From NCBI GenBank assembly GCA_938003555.1, contig CALKXN010000168.1, positions 1 through 9,736 of the forward strand: a stretch of DNA of 9,736 bases. Direction: 5' to 3'. Below the pieces are notes generated by a model. The model was not told the origin of the DNA. It ran no database searches and saw nothing but the letters and a program-made list of their open reading frames with translations. This DNA comes from an uncultured Robiginitomaculum sp. (GTDB lineage: Bacteria; Pseudomonadota; Alphaproteobacteria; Caulobacterales; Maricaulaceae). Positions 1 through 8,904 of the stretch are shown here, in pieces. Made by a program: the position numbers and the translations under genes. The first letter of the stretch is position 1. Each line of letters starts with the position of its first letter.

Positions 1-90
1 CCATTCTGCCCAAAAGTCGAGCAGGACGGGTTTAGACGATTCGATTACATCAGCTTTGAAACTGTCATCGGTAACTTTAACTGTGGCCAT
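1..90 (-). CDS. trxA: Thioredoxin, N-terminal part (cut by window edge)
   Basis: The first 30 codons of a thioredoxin, the small cytoplasmic protein-disulfide reductase. The translation begins [11 protein letters not shown] and ends LLDFWAEW, which is the strand-2 segment that directly precedes the CGPC active site in TrxA. The active site itself lies just outside the window. The ATG at 90-88 is preceded by AAAGGAG (104-98) with a seven-base spacer, a good ribosome binding site. It is the last visible gene of the minus-strand cluster, 52 bases after the addA stop. Placement of trxA after addA is common in alphaproteobacteria. The call rests on a short fragment, but the N-terminal pattern is distinctive. 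Confidence 0.9.
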   Translation of the reverse strand, partial: MATVKVTDDSFKADVIESSKPVLLDFWAEW

Positions 91-142
91 AAGGCTCTCC
101 TTTAATCTGTTATAATGCAGGTAAGAACGACAAGCGGATTCG
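91..142 (-). promoter_or_regulatory. addA-trxA gap, possible trxA promoter
   Basis: A 52-base gap, the only real spacer in the minus-strand cluster. Read on the minus strand it holds a TATAAC that could serve as a -10 element (114-109). TTGTCG (133-128) lies 13 bases upstream, too close for a standard -35, and TTGACG (146-141) lies too far away. There is no hairpin followed by a T-run that would end addA transcription. trxA is therefore probably reached by read-through from addA, perhaps with a weak promoter of its own. Confidence 0.25.
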
Positions 143-3100
143 TCAAGACACGTCCCTGCGAGCCGCCGCTTTAGACAGGTCAACACTGTCCAATATATCA
201 CTTGGCAATTCCATCAGGCGGGCTTGCTCTGTCCAGAGCAGCGCGCAATGCACGGTTTTACCGGGATAGATCGATCGCGCCAGCGCGCGATATGCCGCCA
301 TTTGCGCGATATAAATGGGCGAAACATTTTCCACATTTTGCGGCGCAGGACGGTTGGATTTATAATCGACGATCCACACGGCATCATCGCTCACGGTGAT
401 ACGGTCAACTTGGGCGTTGATATATATATCAGCAGGCAGGCCATCGGCTTGCCCCGCAAGACTGACTTCGGCTTGACTGCCCGGCGCGAAGATATGGGCA
501 AAATCATCATGTTCCAGCACGGTGAATATTTCATCCATCATCGCCGTAATTTCGTTGTCACTCATATCATGACGCGCGGCAAGGAAGTCGCGCGCAACAT
601 CGCGGCGGCGCGCCGGTTCAATATCAGGCAAGATTTCGAGCAATTTGTGAATACGGCGACCACGTTCAAAGCGGTCATGTCCGCCGGACGCAATATCCAG
701 CGGCGAGCGGGCGGGCGGCGCGGGAGCATCGCCGGCCAGTAAATGTGACGGCGTAATGTGGCGCGGCGGCGGGCCATCTTCGCTTGGCGCTTGGCGCGCC
801 CAATAGGGAATATGTGTTTCCGAGAGCGTGTCTTTATGGGCTTTGAGTTTTGAAATGCCTGCGCCGAAAACCTGTATCGTTCCGAATTGATCATGCGGGT
901 CTTCGCGGACGTCATCGCCCAGCGCCGCAAAACCGCGCGACATCCAGTCATACCAACTGCCATCTTTGACCTTGAGCTCTTTTCCGCGCTGTCCTGTTTC
1001 ATAGCCACAGAATATCAGGCGCGTTTCGGCCCGCGTCATCGCGACATATAGGAGCCGTAAATATTCACCCGTCACATCCGCGTCGCGGCGGGCATAGGCC
1101 GCAGAAAGGGATTCGGGGCGCGCCCCTTTACTAATACGCGCAGCGTAGCCAATCTCGGGCAAATCCTGCGGGACAAGCGCTTTGCCCTTATCGGCGGGAA
1201 TGTCATATGTGTCGGGCAATATCACGACGGGGCTCTCCAGTCCCTTGGCCCCGTGGACGGTCATGACGCGCACTTCATCACCGCCGCTATCGGCTTCGCG
1301 TTTTAGCTCGCTCTGATAAGTTTCAAATTCATGGATAAATCCGTCAAGGCTCGGCGCGCCGCGGCGTTGATGTTCCAGCGCGCGCGATAGAAAGGCCTCA
1401 ATCGGGTCTCGCGCCTCTGCGCCAAGGCGGCGCTCAAAACGCGCCATGACCGATGTGCCGTCTTTGAACACATAGGCCAAAACGCGCGCGTAAAATTCAT
1501 AAGGCGCAAGGCTACGCGATAAGGTGATCCATTTATTCAGCGTCCCGCGCACTTCCAGCACTTCAGGAAATGGCGCAGCGGTGACGGCCTCAAATAATGT
1601 TCCGCTGCGCTCAATCGCCAGCGCCATCAGCGCTTCTTCAGGCAGTCCAAATATGGGCGAACGCAGCAATTCAGCGAGCGATAAATCATCATCGGGCAAC
1701 GCCAGAAATTTCCCGAGCGAGACGAGGTCTTGCACGCCAATATTATCAGGCAGTTTTAATCTATCCGCCCCTGCAACCGCAACGCCTTCTTTTTTAAGGT
1801 TCCGAATAATGGCGTGAAACACATCAGAGCGAGAGCGCATTAAAATCATAATGTCGCCGGGCCGCATAGCCCGCAAAGATTTCGATTTAACGTCCCACAC
1901 CGCCTGCCCCTCGGCCAGCCATTTGGCGACAGTTTTGGCAATGATTTTAGCGGCCTGTTCACGGCTGCCATCCTCCGCCAATTGGTCAACGGGCGCGTCC
2001 CATGCATTTTCAATTTCGCCGCCATCGGGTACGCGGGTCAGGGGCCATAATTCAACGCGGCCCTCATCGGAGCGAATAGCTTGATGCTCTGCAATGTCGC
2101 CTGCGGGCGGGACGCTATAAATTTTCTGGCCCGCGCCGCAATCTTTAAATATGGCATCGACGATTTTAAGCACCTCTCCGGCGGAGCGGAAACTATGCTG
2201 CAAGGCAACGGCTTCAAAAGCCGCAGGGTTTTTCAAATCCGTTTGGCGGCCTTGTTCCAAAAACAATTCCGGCTCTGCGCCTTGGAACCCGTAAATCGAT
2301 TGCTTCTCATCGCCCACGGCAAAGCGTGTTCGCGTGTCGCCCAAAGTCGCGCCAAATTCTGCCGTAAGCGCGTCAATAATCGCCCATTGATCCCCCGCCG
2401 TATCTTGGGCTTCATCGACCAAAACATGATCCGCGCCTTGGTCTAATTTATAACGCACCCAGTCGCGCGACTCGCTCTCCACCAAAAGCGCGCGGGCCTT
2501 TTCGATCAAGTCTGAAAAGTCGAGCAGACGCCGCTGCGTTTTCAGCGTCGTGTAAAGTTTTGCAGCTGGAACAGCGAGGGTGAAAATAATATCGGTCAAC
2601 TCCACCATCGCCATTTCGCGCAGTTTTTCATTGAGTTCTAACAGGCGAAGGCCCTCTGGCCCGTAGCCCGCTTTTGATCTGCGCGAGCCATAGACCGCGC
2701 CGACAACAGGCCCCGTCGACAGAGAGGCCAAAACCGTCCCGTCTTTGGTTTGCAATCCTTCGACATAGGCCACAAAGGCCTGAAAATCATCCGGCGCTTC
2801 GAGCATGGGCAGAAGCACGGCCGCAAGTTTTACATTCGCCGCTTTGTCATCCAAATCGCCTGCAATACTGCGGAGCAATGTGAAATCCGTCTCTTTATGC
2901 GCGGCGCGCAAAAGCGTCTCGCTGCTGTCATCGGCTGCAAGCCCAAACCGCCCCCGAAGATTGCCTGCGGCCTGCGGCCCGTCCGCGATAACGCGGTGCG
3001 TATTATGGCACGCCCATTCGAGCAAATCAGTAACGGCGCTTTGGGCATTTCGCAAAGCCGCCGCATTTATCGCGCGGGCAAGCGCCCCGTCCGGCGCGGC

Positions 3101-3619
3101 AAGGGCACGCCCAAACATTGTTGATTTAATTTGCTCAACAAGCTGCGCGCGGGTCTGATCATCGATCATATCATAACCGGGCGCGATTTGCGCTTCGACC
3201 GGGAAGCGGCGCAGCAAGCGCTCGCAAAAGGCGTGAATGGTTTGTACCTTTAGTCCCTCAGGTGTTTCCAGCGCTTGAGCAAATAAGCGGCGCGCGCGGG
3301 CGAGAAATTCAGGGCTACGCTTTGCGGGGTGTCCGTCCAGATTATCCAGCGCCGTCACCAGCGCGCCGTCATCCATCACCGACCACGCGCCAAGGCGCTC
3401 AAATAATCGCGTCTGCATTTCGCTGGCGGCGGCTTTGGTATAAGTCAGGCAGATAATTTTATCAGGGCGCGGCGCGGCCTGCGCCAGCAGAATACGAATA
3501 ACGCGGTCAACCAAAACACGGGTTTTTCCCGAGCCTGCATTAGCCGCAACAAAGACATTTTTATTGGGGTCGGCGGCTTGGCGCTGCGCGGTGACGGCGT
3601 GGGTAAAGGCGTTACTCAT
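143..3619 (-). CDS. addA: AddA, helicase-nuclease subunit of the AddAB double-strand break repair enzyme
   Basis: AddA pairs with AddB to unwind and resect double-strand breaks, giving 3' tails for RecA; it does the job of RecBCD. From the chosen start it has 1158 residues, normal for alphaproteobacteria. Superfamily 1A helicase motifs appear in order: Q-motif TAQRQAADP (10-18), Walker A ANAGSGKT (26-33), motif Ia LTYTKAAA (58-65), Walker B VDEAQD (401-406), motif [15 protein letters not shown] (436-447), motif IV HSFRS (475-479), motif [11 protein letters not shown] (786-795) and motif [10 protein letters not shown] (857-864). A C-terminal RecB-type nuclease follows, with H991 in GRRIH, E1051, D1072 in VDRI and D1085/K1087 in VDYKSNR, so both activities look intact. 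The start at 3619 has GGAGG five bases upstream. An ATG three bases earlier (3622) has only a two-base spacer, and a 21-residue extension to 3682 would run through the end of addB. The gene overlaps addB by eight bases (ATGAGTAA). Confidence 0.96.
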   Translation of the reverse strand: MSNAFTHAVTAQRQAADPNKNVFVAANAGSGKTRVLVDRVIRILLAQAAPRPDKIICLTYTKAAASEMQTRLFERLGAWSVMDDGALVTALDNLDGHPAKRSPEFLARARRLFAQALETPEGLKVQTIHAFCERLLRRFPVEAQIAPGYDMIDDQTRAQLVEQIKSTMFGRALAAPDGALARAINAAALRNAQSAVTDLLEWACHNTHRVIADGPQAAGNLRGRFGLAADDSSETLLRAAHKETDFTLLRSIAGDLDDKAANVKLAAVLLPMLEAPDDFQAFVAYVEGLQTKDGTVLASLSTGPVVGAVYGSRRSKAGYGPEGLRLLELNEKLREMAMVELTDIIFTLAVPAAKLYTTLKTQRRLLDFSDLIEKARALLVESESRDWVRYKLDQGADHVLVDEAQDTAGDQWAIIDALTAEFGATLGDTRTRFAVGDEKQSIYGFQGAEPELFLEQGRQTDLKNPAAFEAVALQHSFRSAGEVLKIVDAIFKDCGAGQKIYSVPPAGDIAEHQAIRSDEGRVELWPLTRVPDGGEIENAWDAPVDQLAEDGSREQAAKIIAKTVAKWLAEGQAVWDVKSKSLRAMRPGDIMILMRSRSDVFHAIIRNLKKEGVAVAGADRLKLPDNIGVQDLVSLGKFLALPDDDLSLAELLRSPIFGLPEEALMALAIERSGTLFEAVTAAPFPEVLEVRGTLNKWITLSRSLAPYEFYARVLAYVFKDGTSVMARFERRLGAEARDPIEAFLSRALEHQRRGAPSLDGFIHEFETYQSELKREADSGGDEVRVMTVHGAKGLESPVVILPDTYDIPADKGKALVPQDLPEIGYAARISKGARPESLSAAYARRDADVTGEYLRLLYVAMTRAETRLIFCGYETGQRGKELKVKDGSWYDWMSRGFAALGDDVREDPHDQFGTIQVFGAGISKLKAHKDTLSETHIPYWARQAPSEDGPPPRHITPSHLLAGDAPAPPARSPLDIASGGHDRFERGRRIHKLLEILPDIEPARRRDVARDFLAARHDMSDNEITAMMDEIFTVLEHDDFAHIFAPGSQAEVSLAGQADGLPADIYINAQVDRITVSDDAVWIVDYKSNRPAPQNVENVSPIYIAQMAAYRALARSIYPGKTVHCALLWTEQARLMELPSDILDSVDLSKAAARRDVS

Positions 3620-6600
3620 CATCGCCTCCATCACTTGTACTGGCCCATTCTGCGCGGCGCGCGAGATGGTCATAATCGGCATATTTATTATTAAATTTCG
3701 CCAGCGGGTTCGACAGATAAGGCGTGTTCACATCGTCATATTTCGCGATCTGCTTACGCAAACCCTCAGACGCGAGCGCAATTAACTCCGGCGTTTCCGT
3801 ATATAATTTATTGCGTCCGCCCGGTTCACCCTGCGCGGCGCGCGCCATAGCATTTCGGCCCGACAACCTGACATAGCCGATATCGCTTACGTCTTGTTTC
3901 ATAGCATCCCCAAATGCGCCTGATTGCGCCATATAGGCCAGCAGCGGAAGCTGTGAGGCGATGCCAATATTGACTTCTTTTGCGCTGGGCGGCGCGCCGG
4001 TTTTATAATCAATAATCGACAAGCCATTTGGCGTTTTATCGATGCGGTCCGGAATACCCGACAGGATAAAATCTCCTTCGGGTGTTGGAATAGGCAGCGT
4101 GCCTTTGGTCTCTATGCCTATGGCGCGATGCCCGCTCGCGCGGCGCTCGATTTCCCAATCCACAAACCACTGCGCGAGGGCCGATAAATTTGTACGCTCA
4201 AAGGCCATCTCTTCGGGCGCAAAGCCGCTGCGCAAAAGTTGCGCTTCAAGCTCGGCGCAAAGCCAGTCTACAGCAGATTTTGGAATGGCGCGTTCATATT
4301 TATGAGAGAAGTTTTCAACCGCCATATGCACCGCATTGCCATATTCGCGCGGGCCGGGCTTCTCGCCCAGCGAGTCCATCGCGTCGAGACGTAGAATCGC
4401 GGACGCATAAATCGCGTAAGGGTCGCGCAGCCATGTCTCAATCCGCGTCACAGATAATCGGCGCGGGCGATATTTGAGTTTAGGCATCGGGCGCGGCTGT
4501 TCTGCGGAGGTCACATCGCCTGCGGGGACATGATCCATCGCGCGCGCAATGGCCAAATAATCGGTATCGGGCGCAAGGCGATCCAGCACAGCTTGCTCGG
4601 CTTTATCGCTATCGGTCTCTGTGGAAAATAGCGCGCCGCGAATGAGGGTTTTGAGTCTCCACAGCCAGCGCGAAGCCACAGCGGGCGCGTCGCTATCACG
4701 GGCCGCGCGGGTTAGGGTGACATCTTTATGCGCGGCAAGCTGCGCGAAATCATGAGCAGACAGGCCAAAGCGCCGCTCGGGCGAGGACAGGCCAAGCTCG
4801 GTTCGCATATGGCGCGGCAGCAGCGGATCAACACTTGGCGCGGCGGGCCAGACGCCCTCATTTAATCCGCCCAAAATCAATTTATCCGCCGTAATCATCC
4901 GCGCCTCTAATGGGCCGAGGATTTGCAAACACGGATGGGTACCGAAACGCGGACGTACAACGCGCCCGCGCATCAGACTGGTCAGAAGACGAATAAAACT
5001 GTCGAGATCACCGGCTGGCAAGCGGTCACCGTGCGAGAGCAAATCCCCCGCAAGCTTTGCCGCCGCGTCACCATCTTCGCCGCGCCAGATTATTTCTGCC
5101 CCGTCTTGCGCCTCTGTCGAAGCAAGGCGTTGCGCGATTTCACAAAGCATACGCGCGCGTTCCATATGGCTACGCGACTGCGCCGCGCTGCCAGATAGAG
5201 GCGTGCATGCGGTTTGAAGCTGGCTTAGCATTTCAATTTGCGCGGTCAGTTCGAGCGGAATTTTGCGGCGTTTATCAATCTGTGAAATTTTATAATGCAG
5301 CGCCTCAAGCGACGTTGGGCTTGCCCCGCGAAACACATATCGCTCAAGTTCTCGCCATTGCCGCGCGGCTGCACCCTTGCGGCGGCCCAGCGCAAGGCGC
5401 GGATGTTTAAACAATGCCGCCAGCGCAACCGCGTCCCACGGATTTGCGCTTACCGCCGCGATCAAGGACAAAAATGACCCCGCAGGCGTTTCCTCTAAAG
5501 GCTCCCCGGCCGACACATCCACGCGAACGCCCCAGCGCGTCAAGCGCGCTTTGACCCGGCGCCCTAGGGACGGATCGGGCGTCACCAGCGCCGCTGTTTT
5601 TCCGGGCGTCTCCAAGACCTCCCGCATCATCAGTGCAATCACGCTGGCTTCTTCATAAGGCGTGCGCGTTTCAATGAGCGACAGTCCCTCAAGGCCCGCA
5701 TCAAAGGGGTTGTCATCTTGCGTAGACAGCAGCTTAATCCGATCCAGCCAATCCGATGTACTATCGGCAGGGATAAGCGCCTCGCCAATTAAGCGGCGGC
5801 GCGCCAGCGGCGCTGCGCCGCTGCGGCGTCCCGGAAATTGGCGCACATCGGCGCGCTCAACACCGATCACGGATATAGCGCGTTTCAAACTGCCCAGCGG
5901 ATGTGTTTCATCAATCTTGTCCCAGACTTCGGGCATATGCAGATCAAGGCCCGGCAAGACAATCAAGCCTTCGGGCAAGCGGGACACCACGCGCATCAAA
6001 TTTGCGGTTGCGTCCAGCGTCCCCGTGGAACCTGCAATAATGACCGGATATTTGGGCGGCTCTGCCTCCCATTGCGCGGCCAGTTCGCGCAGCAAGGCCA
6101 CGCGCCGCGCCATGGGGTCCATGACATGATTATCATCTAAATATTTCGGCCAAAATGTTTGGACGATTTTGTAGAAAATTGCGGCCTGCTCAAAATGGGC
6201 CGAGGTTGTGCCGAAATAATCATCAAGCTTATCCAGCTTGCTCACATCCAGCTCTTCCATCGCGGCGTCATCCAGCAGCGAGAGCAGCGGATCGGTTAGC
6301 GCCAAGGCAGAGGCCGCGTCCGGCGCAACGTCGCGCAGCTTTGCTTCTTTGGCCAGCACAAGACGCGCCAGTTCAAACCGTCTGTGAACCGCATCAATTG
6401 ACGGCGTAATGAGATGCGCCAAATCCCCGGGTTCAAAGGGCGGCTCTTCCGGGTCAACATCGGCCAGTGGCCGCATAAGCGGAAGCCGCGCGGCCCCTGC
6501 CCCATCCGGCGCAGTTTGCACAAAAGCTTCACCAAGCTCGCGCACAGCGCGGCGGGTGGGCAAGAGAATAAGCGCTTTATCAAGGCGCTGCCCTAAGGCC

Positions 6601-6704
6601 TCGCGAAGGCCTTTGGCCAGCAAGGGCAAAAAGGGCTCGCCTGCCGGCATATTGACGACATTCGGCGCGCTATCGTCACCGCTATTAAATAAGCGCTCAG
6701 CCAT
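3612..6704 (-). CDS. addB: AddB, alphaproteobacterial-type nuclease subunit of AddAB
   Basis: The second AddAB subunit, 1030 residues. AddB supplies the nuclease that cuts the strand opposite to AddA and carries a degenerate helicase fold. The N-terminal region has LILLPTRRAVRELGEAF (45-61), typical of the alphaproteobacterial family (TIGR02786). No G-x-x-G-x-G-K-T/S loop is present, so it should not hydrolyse ATP. Remnant motif-V-like (LILGGLNEGVWP) and motif-VI-like (VTLTRAARDSDAP) segments follow. The nuclease begins at RRLSVTRIETWLRDP (748-762), with H793 in NAVHMAVENF, D886 in GIPDRID, D899 and K901 in IIDYKTG, and Q918 in QLPLLAY, a complete RecB-type site. The four cysteines that bind [4Fe-4S] in Bacillus AddB are absent: the first is Asp in WLRDP, and the C-terminal YADYDHLARRAEW segment has none. 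The ATG at 6704 follows GGAG by five bases and overlaps murU by eight bases (ATGGCTGA). Confidence 0.95.
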   Translation of the reverse strand: MAERLFNSGDDSAPNVVNMPAGEPFLPLLAKGLREALGQRLDKALILLPTRRAVRELGEAFVQTAPDGAGAARLPLMRPLADVDPEEPPFEPGDLAHLITPSIDAVHRRFELARLVLAKEAKLRDVAPDAASALALTDPLLSLLDDAAMEELDVSKLDKLDDYFGTTSAHFEQAAIFYKIVQTFWPKYLDDNHVMDPMARRVALLRELAAQWEAEPPKYPVIIAGSTGTLDATANLMRVVSRLPEGLIVLPGLDLHMPEVWDKIDETHPLGSLKRAISVIGVERADVRQFPGRRSGAAPLARRRLIGEALIPADSTSDWLDRIKLLSTQDDNPFDAGLEGLSLIETRTPYEEASVIALMMREVLETPGKTAALVTPDPSLGRRVKARLTRWGVRVDVSAGEPLEETPAGSFLSLIAAVSANPWDAVALAALFKHPRLALGRRKGAAARQWRELERYVFRGASPTSLEALHYKISQIDKRRKIPLELTAQIEMLSQLQTACTPLSGSAAQSRSHMERARMLCEIAQRLASTEAQDGAEIIWRGEDGDAAAKLAGDLLSHGDRLPAGDLDSFIRLLTSLMRGRVVRPRFGTHPCLQILGPLEARMITADKLILGGLNEGVWPAAPSVDPLLPRHMRTELGLSSPERRFGLSAHDFAQLAAHKDVTLTRAARDSDAPAVASRWLWRLKTLIRGALFSTETDSDKAEQAVLDRLAPDTDYLAIARAMDHVPAGDVTSAEQPRPMPKLKYRPRRLSVTRIETWLRDPYAIYASAILRLDAMDSLGEKPGPREYGNAVHMAVENFSHKYERAIPKSAVDWLCAELEAQLLRSGFAPEEMAFERTNLSALAQWFVDWEIERRASGHRAIGIETKGTLPIPTPEGDFILSGIPDRIDKTPNGLSIIDYKTGAPPSAKEVNIGIASQLPLLAYMAQSGAFGDAMKQDVSDIGYVRLSGRNAMARAAQGEPGGRNKLYTETPELIALASEGLRKQIAKYDDVNTPYLSNPLAKFNNKYADYDHLARRAEWASTSDGGDDE
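3625..3629 (-). promoter_or_regulatory. Ribosome binding site deciding the addA start
   Basis: GGAGG on the minus strand lies inside the last codons of addB (its terminal Gly-Gly-Asp-Asp). It is five bases before the ATG at 3619 and two before the ATG at 3622. Its position favours 3619 and suggests addA is translated by ribosomes finishing addB. Confidence 0.65.
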
Positions 6705-7434
6705 TAGAGCTCCACGGATGATTATCGCTCAAAATATCTTCGGCCATATTCCGCGCTTGAGGGTCGCCCACATGCAGCCAGTAGCCGCCGCGCGGGCCAT
6801 CAAAACAGTCTACGCCATAAAGCTTTTCGCGCGTCAGGCTTTTATCCCAGACTTTATTGCGGGAGAATTTTTCTACTTTGAAACCTTCAAAAATATGCGG
6901 ACGACAAATTTGAACGCCGGCAAAAACATAGGGCGCGGCGGCCTGGACGCGGCGGCTAATTTGCGCCGAGTCATTTAAGTGAAAATCACCCGCCCCATTA
7001 TACCCAAAAGCATATTGGCGTGTGGTCAGCATTAACAGCTCATCCATATGCGGCTGCCATGCGCGGGTGAGTTTAGACAAAAGGTCTTCGCGTTGCACCC
7101 AAATAGCGTCGATATTGCAAATCAAAAATGGATCATCGCCAAGCAGCGGCAAAGCTTTTATCACGCCGCCCCCCGTCTCCAATAATGCATCGCGTTCATT
7201 GGATATAATAATTTCCGGCCCTGTCGCGCGCGCCTTTAAATGCGCCTGAAGATGATCGGCATGGGCGTGAACATTCACGACGGCACGCTCAATTCCTGAC
7301 TGCGTAAGGCGGTCGAGCATATGGTCAACTAGCGGCTTGCCGCCCACCTCGACCATCGCTTTGGAGCGGTCATTTGTAAGCGGGCGCATGCGGGTGCCAT
7401 GCCCGGCCGCCATGACCATTGCGGTTTTAATCAT
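6697..7434 (-). CDS. murU: Nucleotidyltransferase, probable N-acetylmuramate-1-phosphate uridylyltransferase
   Basis: A 245-residue sugar-phosphate nucleotidyltransferase. MurU joins UTP and MurNAc-1-phosphate to make UDP-MurNAc, the last step of the recycling shortcut known from Pseudomonas putida. The N-terminus carries the signature AAGHGTRMRPLT (9-20) with the partner lysine K25 in RSKAMVEVGGKPL. ETGGGVIKALPLL (86-98) binds the nucleotide and sugar. A metal-binding Asp sits in ICNIDAIW (D109), where relatives usually read N-G-D. A second probable metal-binding Asp is D224 in WLHVGDP. The substrate is inferred mainly from the preceding kinase gene, which it overlaps by four bases (ATGA). 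The family also includes glucose-1-phosphate and mannose-1-phosphate transferases, so the family call is firm and MurNAc specificity less so. GGAG lies seven bases before the ATG. Confidence 0.82.
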   Translation of the reverse strand: MIKTAMVMAAGHGTRMRPLTNDRSKAMVEVGGKPLVDHMLDRLTQSGIERAVVNVHAHADHLQAHLKARATGPEIIISNERDALLETGGGVIKALPLLGDDPFLICNIDAIWVQREDLLSKLTRAWQPHMDELLMLTTRQYAFGYNGAGDFHLNDSAQISRRVQAAAPYVFAGVQICRPHIFEGFKVEKFSRNKVWDKSLTREKLYGVDCFDGPRGGYWLHVGDPQARNMAEDILSDNHPWSSNG

Positions 7435-8459
7435 GATCCGGCTCCGTCAAATAAAGCCTTGATTTCAGAGAGCGCGGGGTGAGCCAAATTCGCCGCAAAT
7501 AATGTCTCTACATGCGGCAGAAGATCAAGATATTTGGCCTTGCCGTCCCGCTTGGCGAGGCGCACAAATATGCCGAGAATTTTGGCATTACGCTGCGCGC
7601 CAAGAACCGCATAGGCACTCCGAAATGCAGCTTCATTTGTGATCACGGCCTTGTCGCAAAAGCGCGTTATAAGCGGGTCAATCATATCGGAGCTCACGAC
7701 GCGCCGCGCGTCTTCGAGGAGCGAGACCACATCATAAGCGGGATGCCCCATCACCGCATCTTGGAAATCAATAAGGCCCACGCGAAACACGCTTTGCCGC
7801 TCGGGCAGCCAGAAAATATTTTCGGCATGGAAATCTCGTAGCGTGAGTCCGCTCGGCTGGCCCTCTAAATGCACAAATGCATTGCGCCATGCATCGCGCA
7901 TTTTATCGGCTTCAATGTTTAAGCCCTTATGCGGCGCGTACCAGTCCAGCAATAAATCTGTCTCGGCCAGTAGCGCCACTTCGTCATAAGCTCCTACAGT
8001 CCAGCTTTGCTCAAAGCTGTCCATCTGCTGCGGGAATGTGCTGCGATAAATCGCGGCGAGACAATCAATCGCCGCCTCGTAGAGCTGTTTTTCCATTGCG
8101 GGGTTTTGCGCGGCGACAGGCGCGTAAAGATCATCGCCCAAATCTTCGAGCAGAAGCAAACCTGCCTCTAGGTCTGCGCCGTAAATCTTGGGCGCGGAAA
8201 AACCGCGCATAGAGAGCTGCTGCGCGATGGCGGTGAACGCCACCATCTTGCCGTCCGATAATTTAGCGGTCTGGGCATATTCCGACGGCCCGCCCTCGCT
8301 ATCCGGCGCGTCCATAAGTACAGCCTTGCGTCCATCTGAATGGGTGAGGCGCCGATAGCGGCGCGCAGAGGCATCGCCGGGCACTTCGGCCTGCGCGGCG
8401 TCGCCCCAGCCTTGCGCGTCCAAAAATGCGGTGATCAATTTTTCACGCTGCGGCATCAT
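7431..8459 (-). CDS. amgK: Aminoglycoside-phosphotransferase-fold kinase, probable anomeric MurNAc/GlcNAc kinase
   Basis: A 342-residue kinase of the APH/choline kinase fold. AmgK phosphorylates the anomeric hydroxyl of MurNAc (also GlcNAc), giving the 1-phosphate that MurU uses; resistance to aminoglycosides is not implied. PGDASARRYRRLT (27-39) matches the N-terminal G-D-A-S-x-R-x-Y/F pattern of this group. VLMDAP (47-52) and LLLLEDLGDDLY (101-112) form the ATP-binding lobe and hinge. The catalytic loop is TLRDFHAENIFWL (206-218), with D209 as base and N214, followed by metal-binding D231 in LIDFQDA. The usual His of the H-R-D triad is Leu207. GHPAYDVVSLLEDARR (238-253) is typical of the family. 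ATGs at 8459 and 8456 share the same AAAAGGA; 8456 has the better spacing (six against three bases), so the first Met is uncertain. The gene overlaps tsaE by 17 bases and murU by four. Confidence 0.82.
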   Translation of the reverse strand: MMPQREKLITAFLDAQGWGDAAQAEVPGDASARRYRRLTHSDGRKAVLMDAPDSEGGPSEYAQTAKLSDGKMVAFTAIAQQLSMRGFSAPKIYGADLEAGLLLLEDLGDDLYAPVAAQNPAMEKQLYEAAIDCLAAIYRSTFPQQMDSFEQSWTVGAYDEVALLAETDLLLDWYAPHKGLNIEADKMRDAWRNAFVHLEGQPSGLTLRDFHAENIFWLPERQSVFRVGLIDFQDAVMGHPAYDVVSLLEDARRVVSSDMIDPLITRFCDKAVITNEAAFRSAYAVLGAQRNAKILGIFVRLAKRDGKAKYLDLLPHVETLFAANLAHPALSEIKALFDGAGS

Positions 8460-8904
8460 TTATCCTTTTGGCCCAATCCTTAGACCCGCTTAAGTTTACG
8501 CTGCGGCCCGTATCCGTAAATTCAATCTCAATATGCAGCGCCCCATCCGGGGTAAGGTCGCCCAGACGCTGCGGCCATTCAATCAAGGACAGACCCTCAT
8601 TTAGCGCCTCTTCAATGCCCAGTTCCCACACCTCCCCCGGCTCTTCCAAACGATAAAGATCAAAATGATAGATTGGAAAATCTGCGCCGTCATAGGTTTG
8701 CAGCAATGTATAGGTAGGGCTAGGGACTTCATCTGCTTGACTAAGCGCTGTGATGAGACCGCGCGAAAATGTGGTCTTCCCTGCTCCGAGTCCGCCGGAG
8801 AGTAAAAGCACATCACAGGCGCGTAAATGCGAGGCCAAACGCGCACCCAGCGCAAGCATGGCTGGTTCGTCGGCAATCTCAAATGATGTAAAATGTGCAT
8901 CCAT
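8443..8904 (-). CDS. tsaE: TsaE, tRNA threonylcarbamoyladenosine biosynthesis ATPase
   Basis: TsaE (formerly YjeE) is a small P-loop ATPase that works with TsaB and TsaD to place t6A at position 37 of tRNAs reading ANN codons. At 153 residues its length is normal. Diagnostic motifs: Walker A SGGLGAGKT (36-44), the switch SPTYTLLQTY (62-71), HFDLYRL (80-86) with the conserved H-x-D-x-Y-R, and the late LSLIEWPQRLG with the E-W pair. The ATG at 8904 gives the standard N-terminus. The leader has only a weak purine stretch (AGG four to five bases away), so initiation may be modest. It is the first gene of the minus-strand cluster, facing the ferredoxin gene across 102 bases. Confidence 0.95.
   Translation of the reverse strand: MDAHFTSFEIADEPAMLALGARLASHLRACDVLLLSGGLGAGKTTFSRGLITALSQADEVPSPTYTLLQTYDGADFPIYHFDLYRLEEPGEVWELGIEEALNEGLSLIEWPQRLGDLTPDGALHIEIEFTDTGRSVNLSGSKDWAKRINDAAA

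Noticed and set aside
100..116. Possible CtrA-type TTAA-N7-TTAA site upstream of trxA
   Set aside because: Only one half matches; the other half reads ATTA, and the intact half overlaps the edge of the trxA ribosome site.
111..116. TATAAT on the plus strand
   Set aside because: It has no -35 partner and no plus-strand gene downstream; it arises from the TTATAA palindrome in the addA-trxA gap.
421..432. Short TA dinucleotide run
   Set aside because: It lies within addA and simply encodes Asp-Ile-Tyr-Ile; it is too short to be a meaningful repeat.
224..742. A 172-codon plus-strand open frame opposite the end of addA
   Set aside because: It is a shadow of the AddA nuclease domain, with low-complexity composition and no recognisable motif.
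3620..3682. A longer AddA beginning MPIMTISR, 21 residues upstream of the chosen start
   Set aside because: The extension lies entirely within the end of addB, does not resemble AddA N-termini, and the GGAGG spacing points to 3619.
6409..6978. A 189-codon open frame on the plus strand
   Set aside because: It lies antisense across addB and murU, has no family resemblance, and is explained by the codon bias of the real genes.
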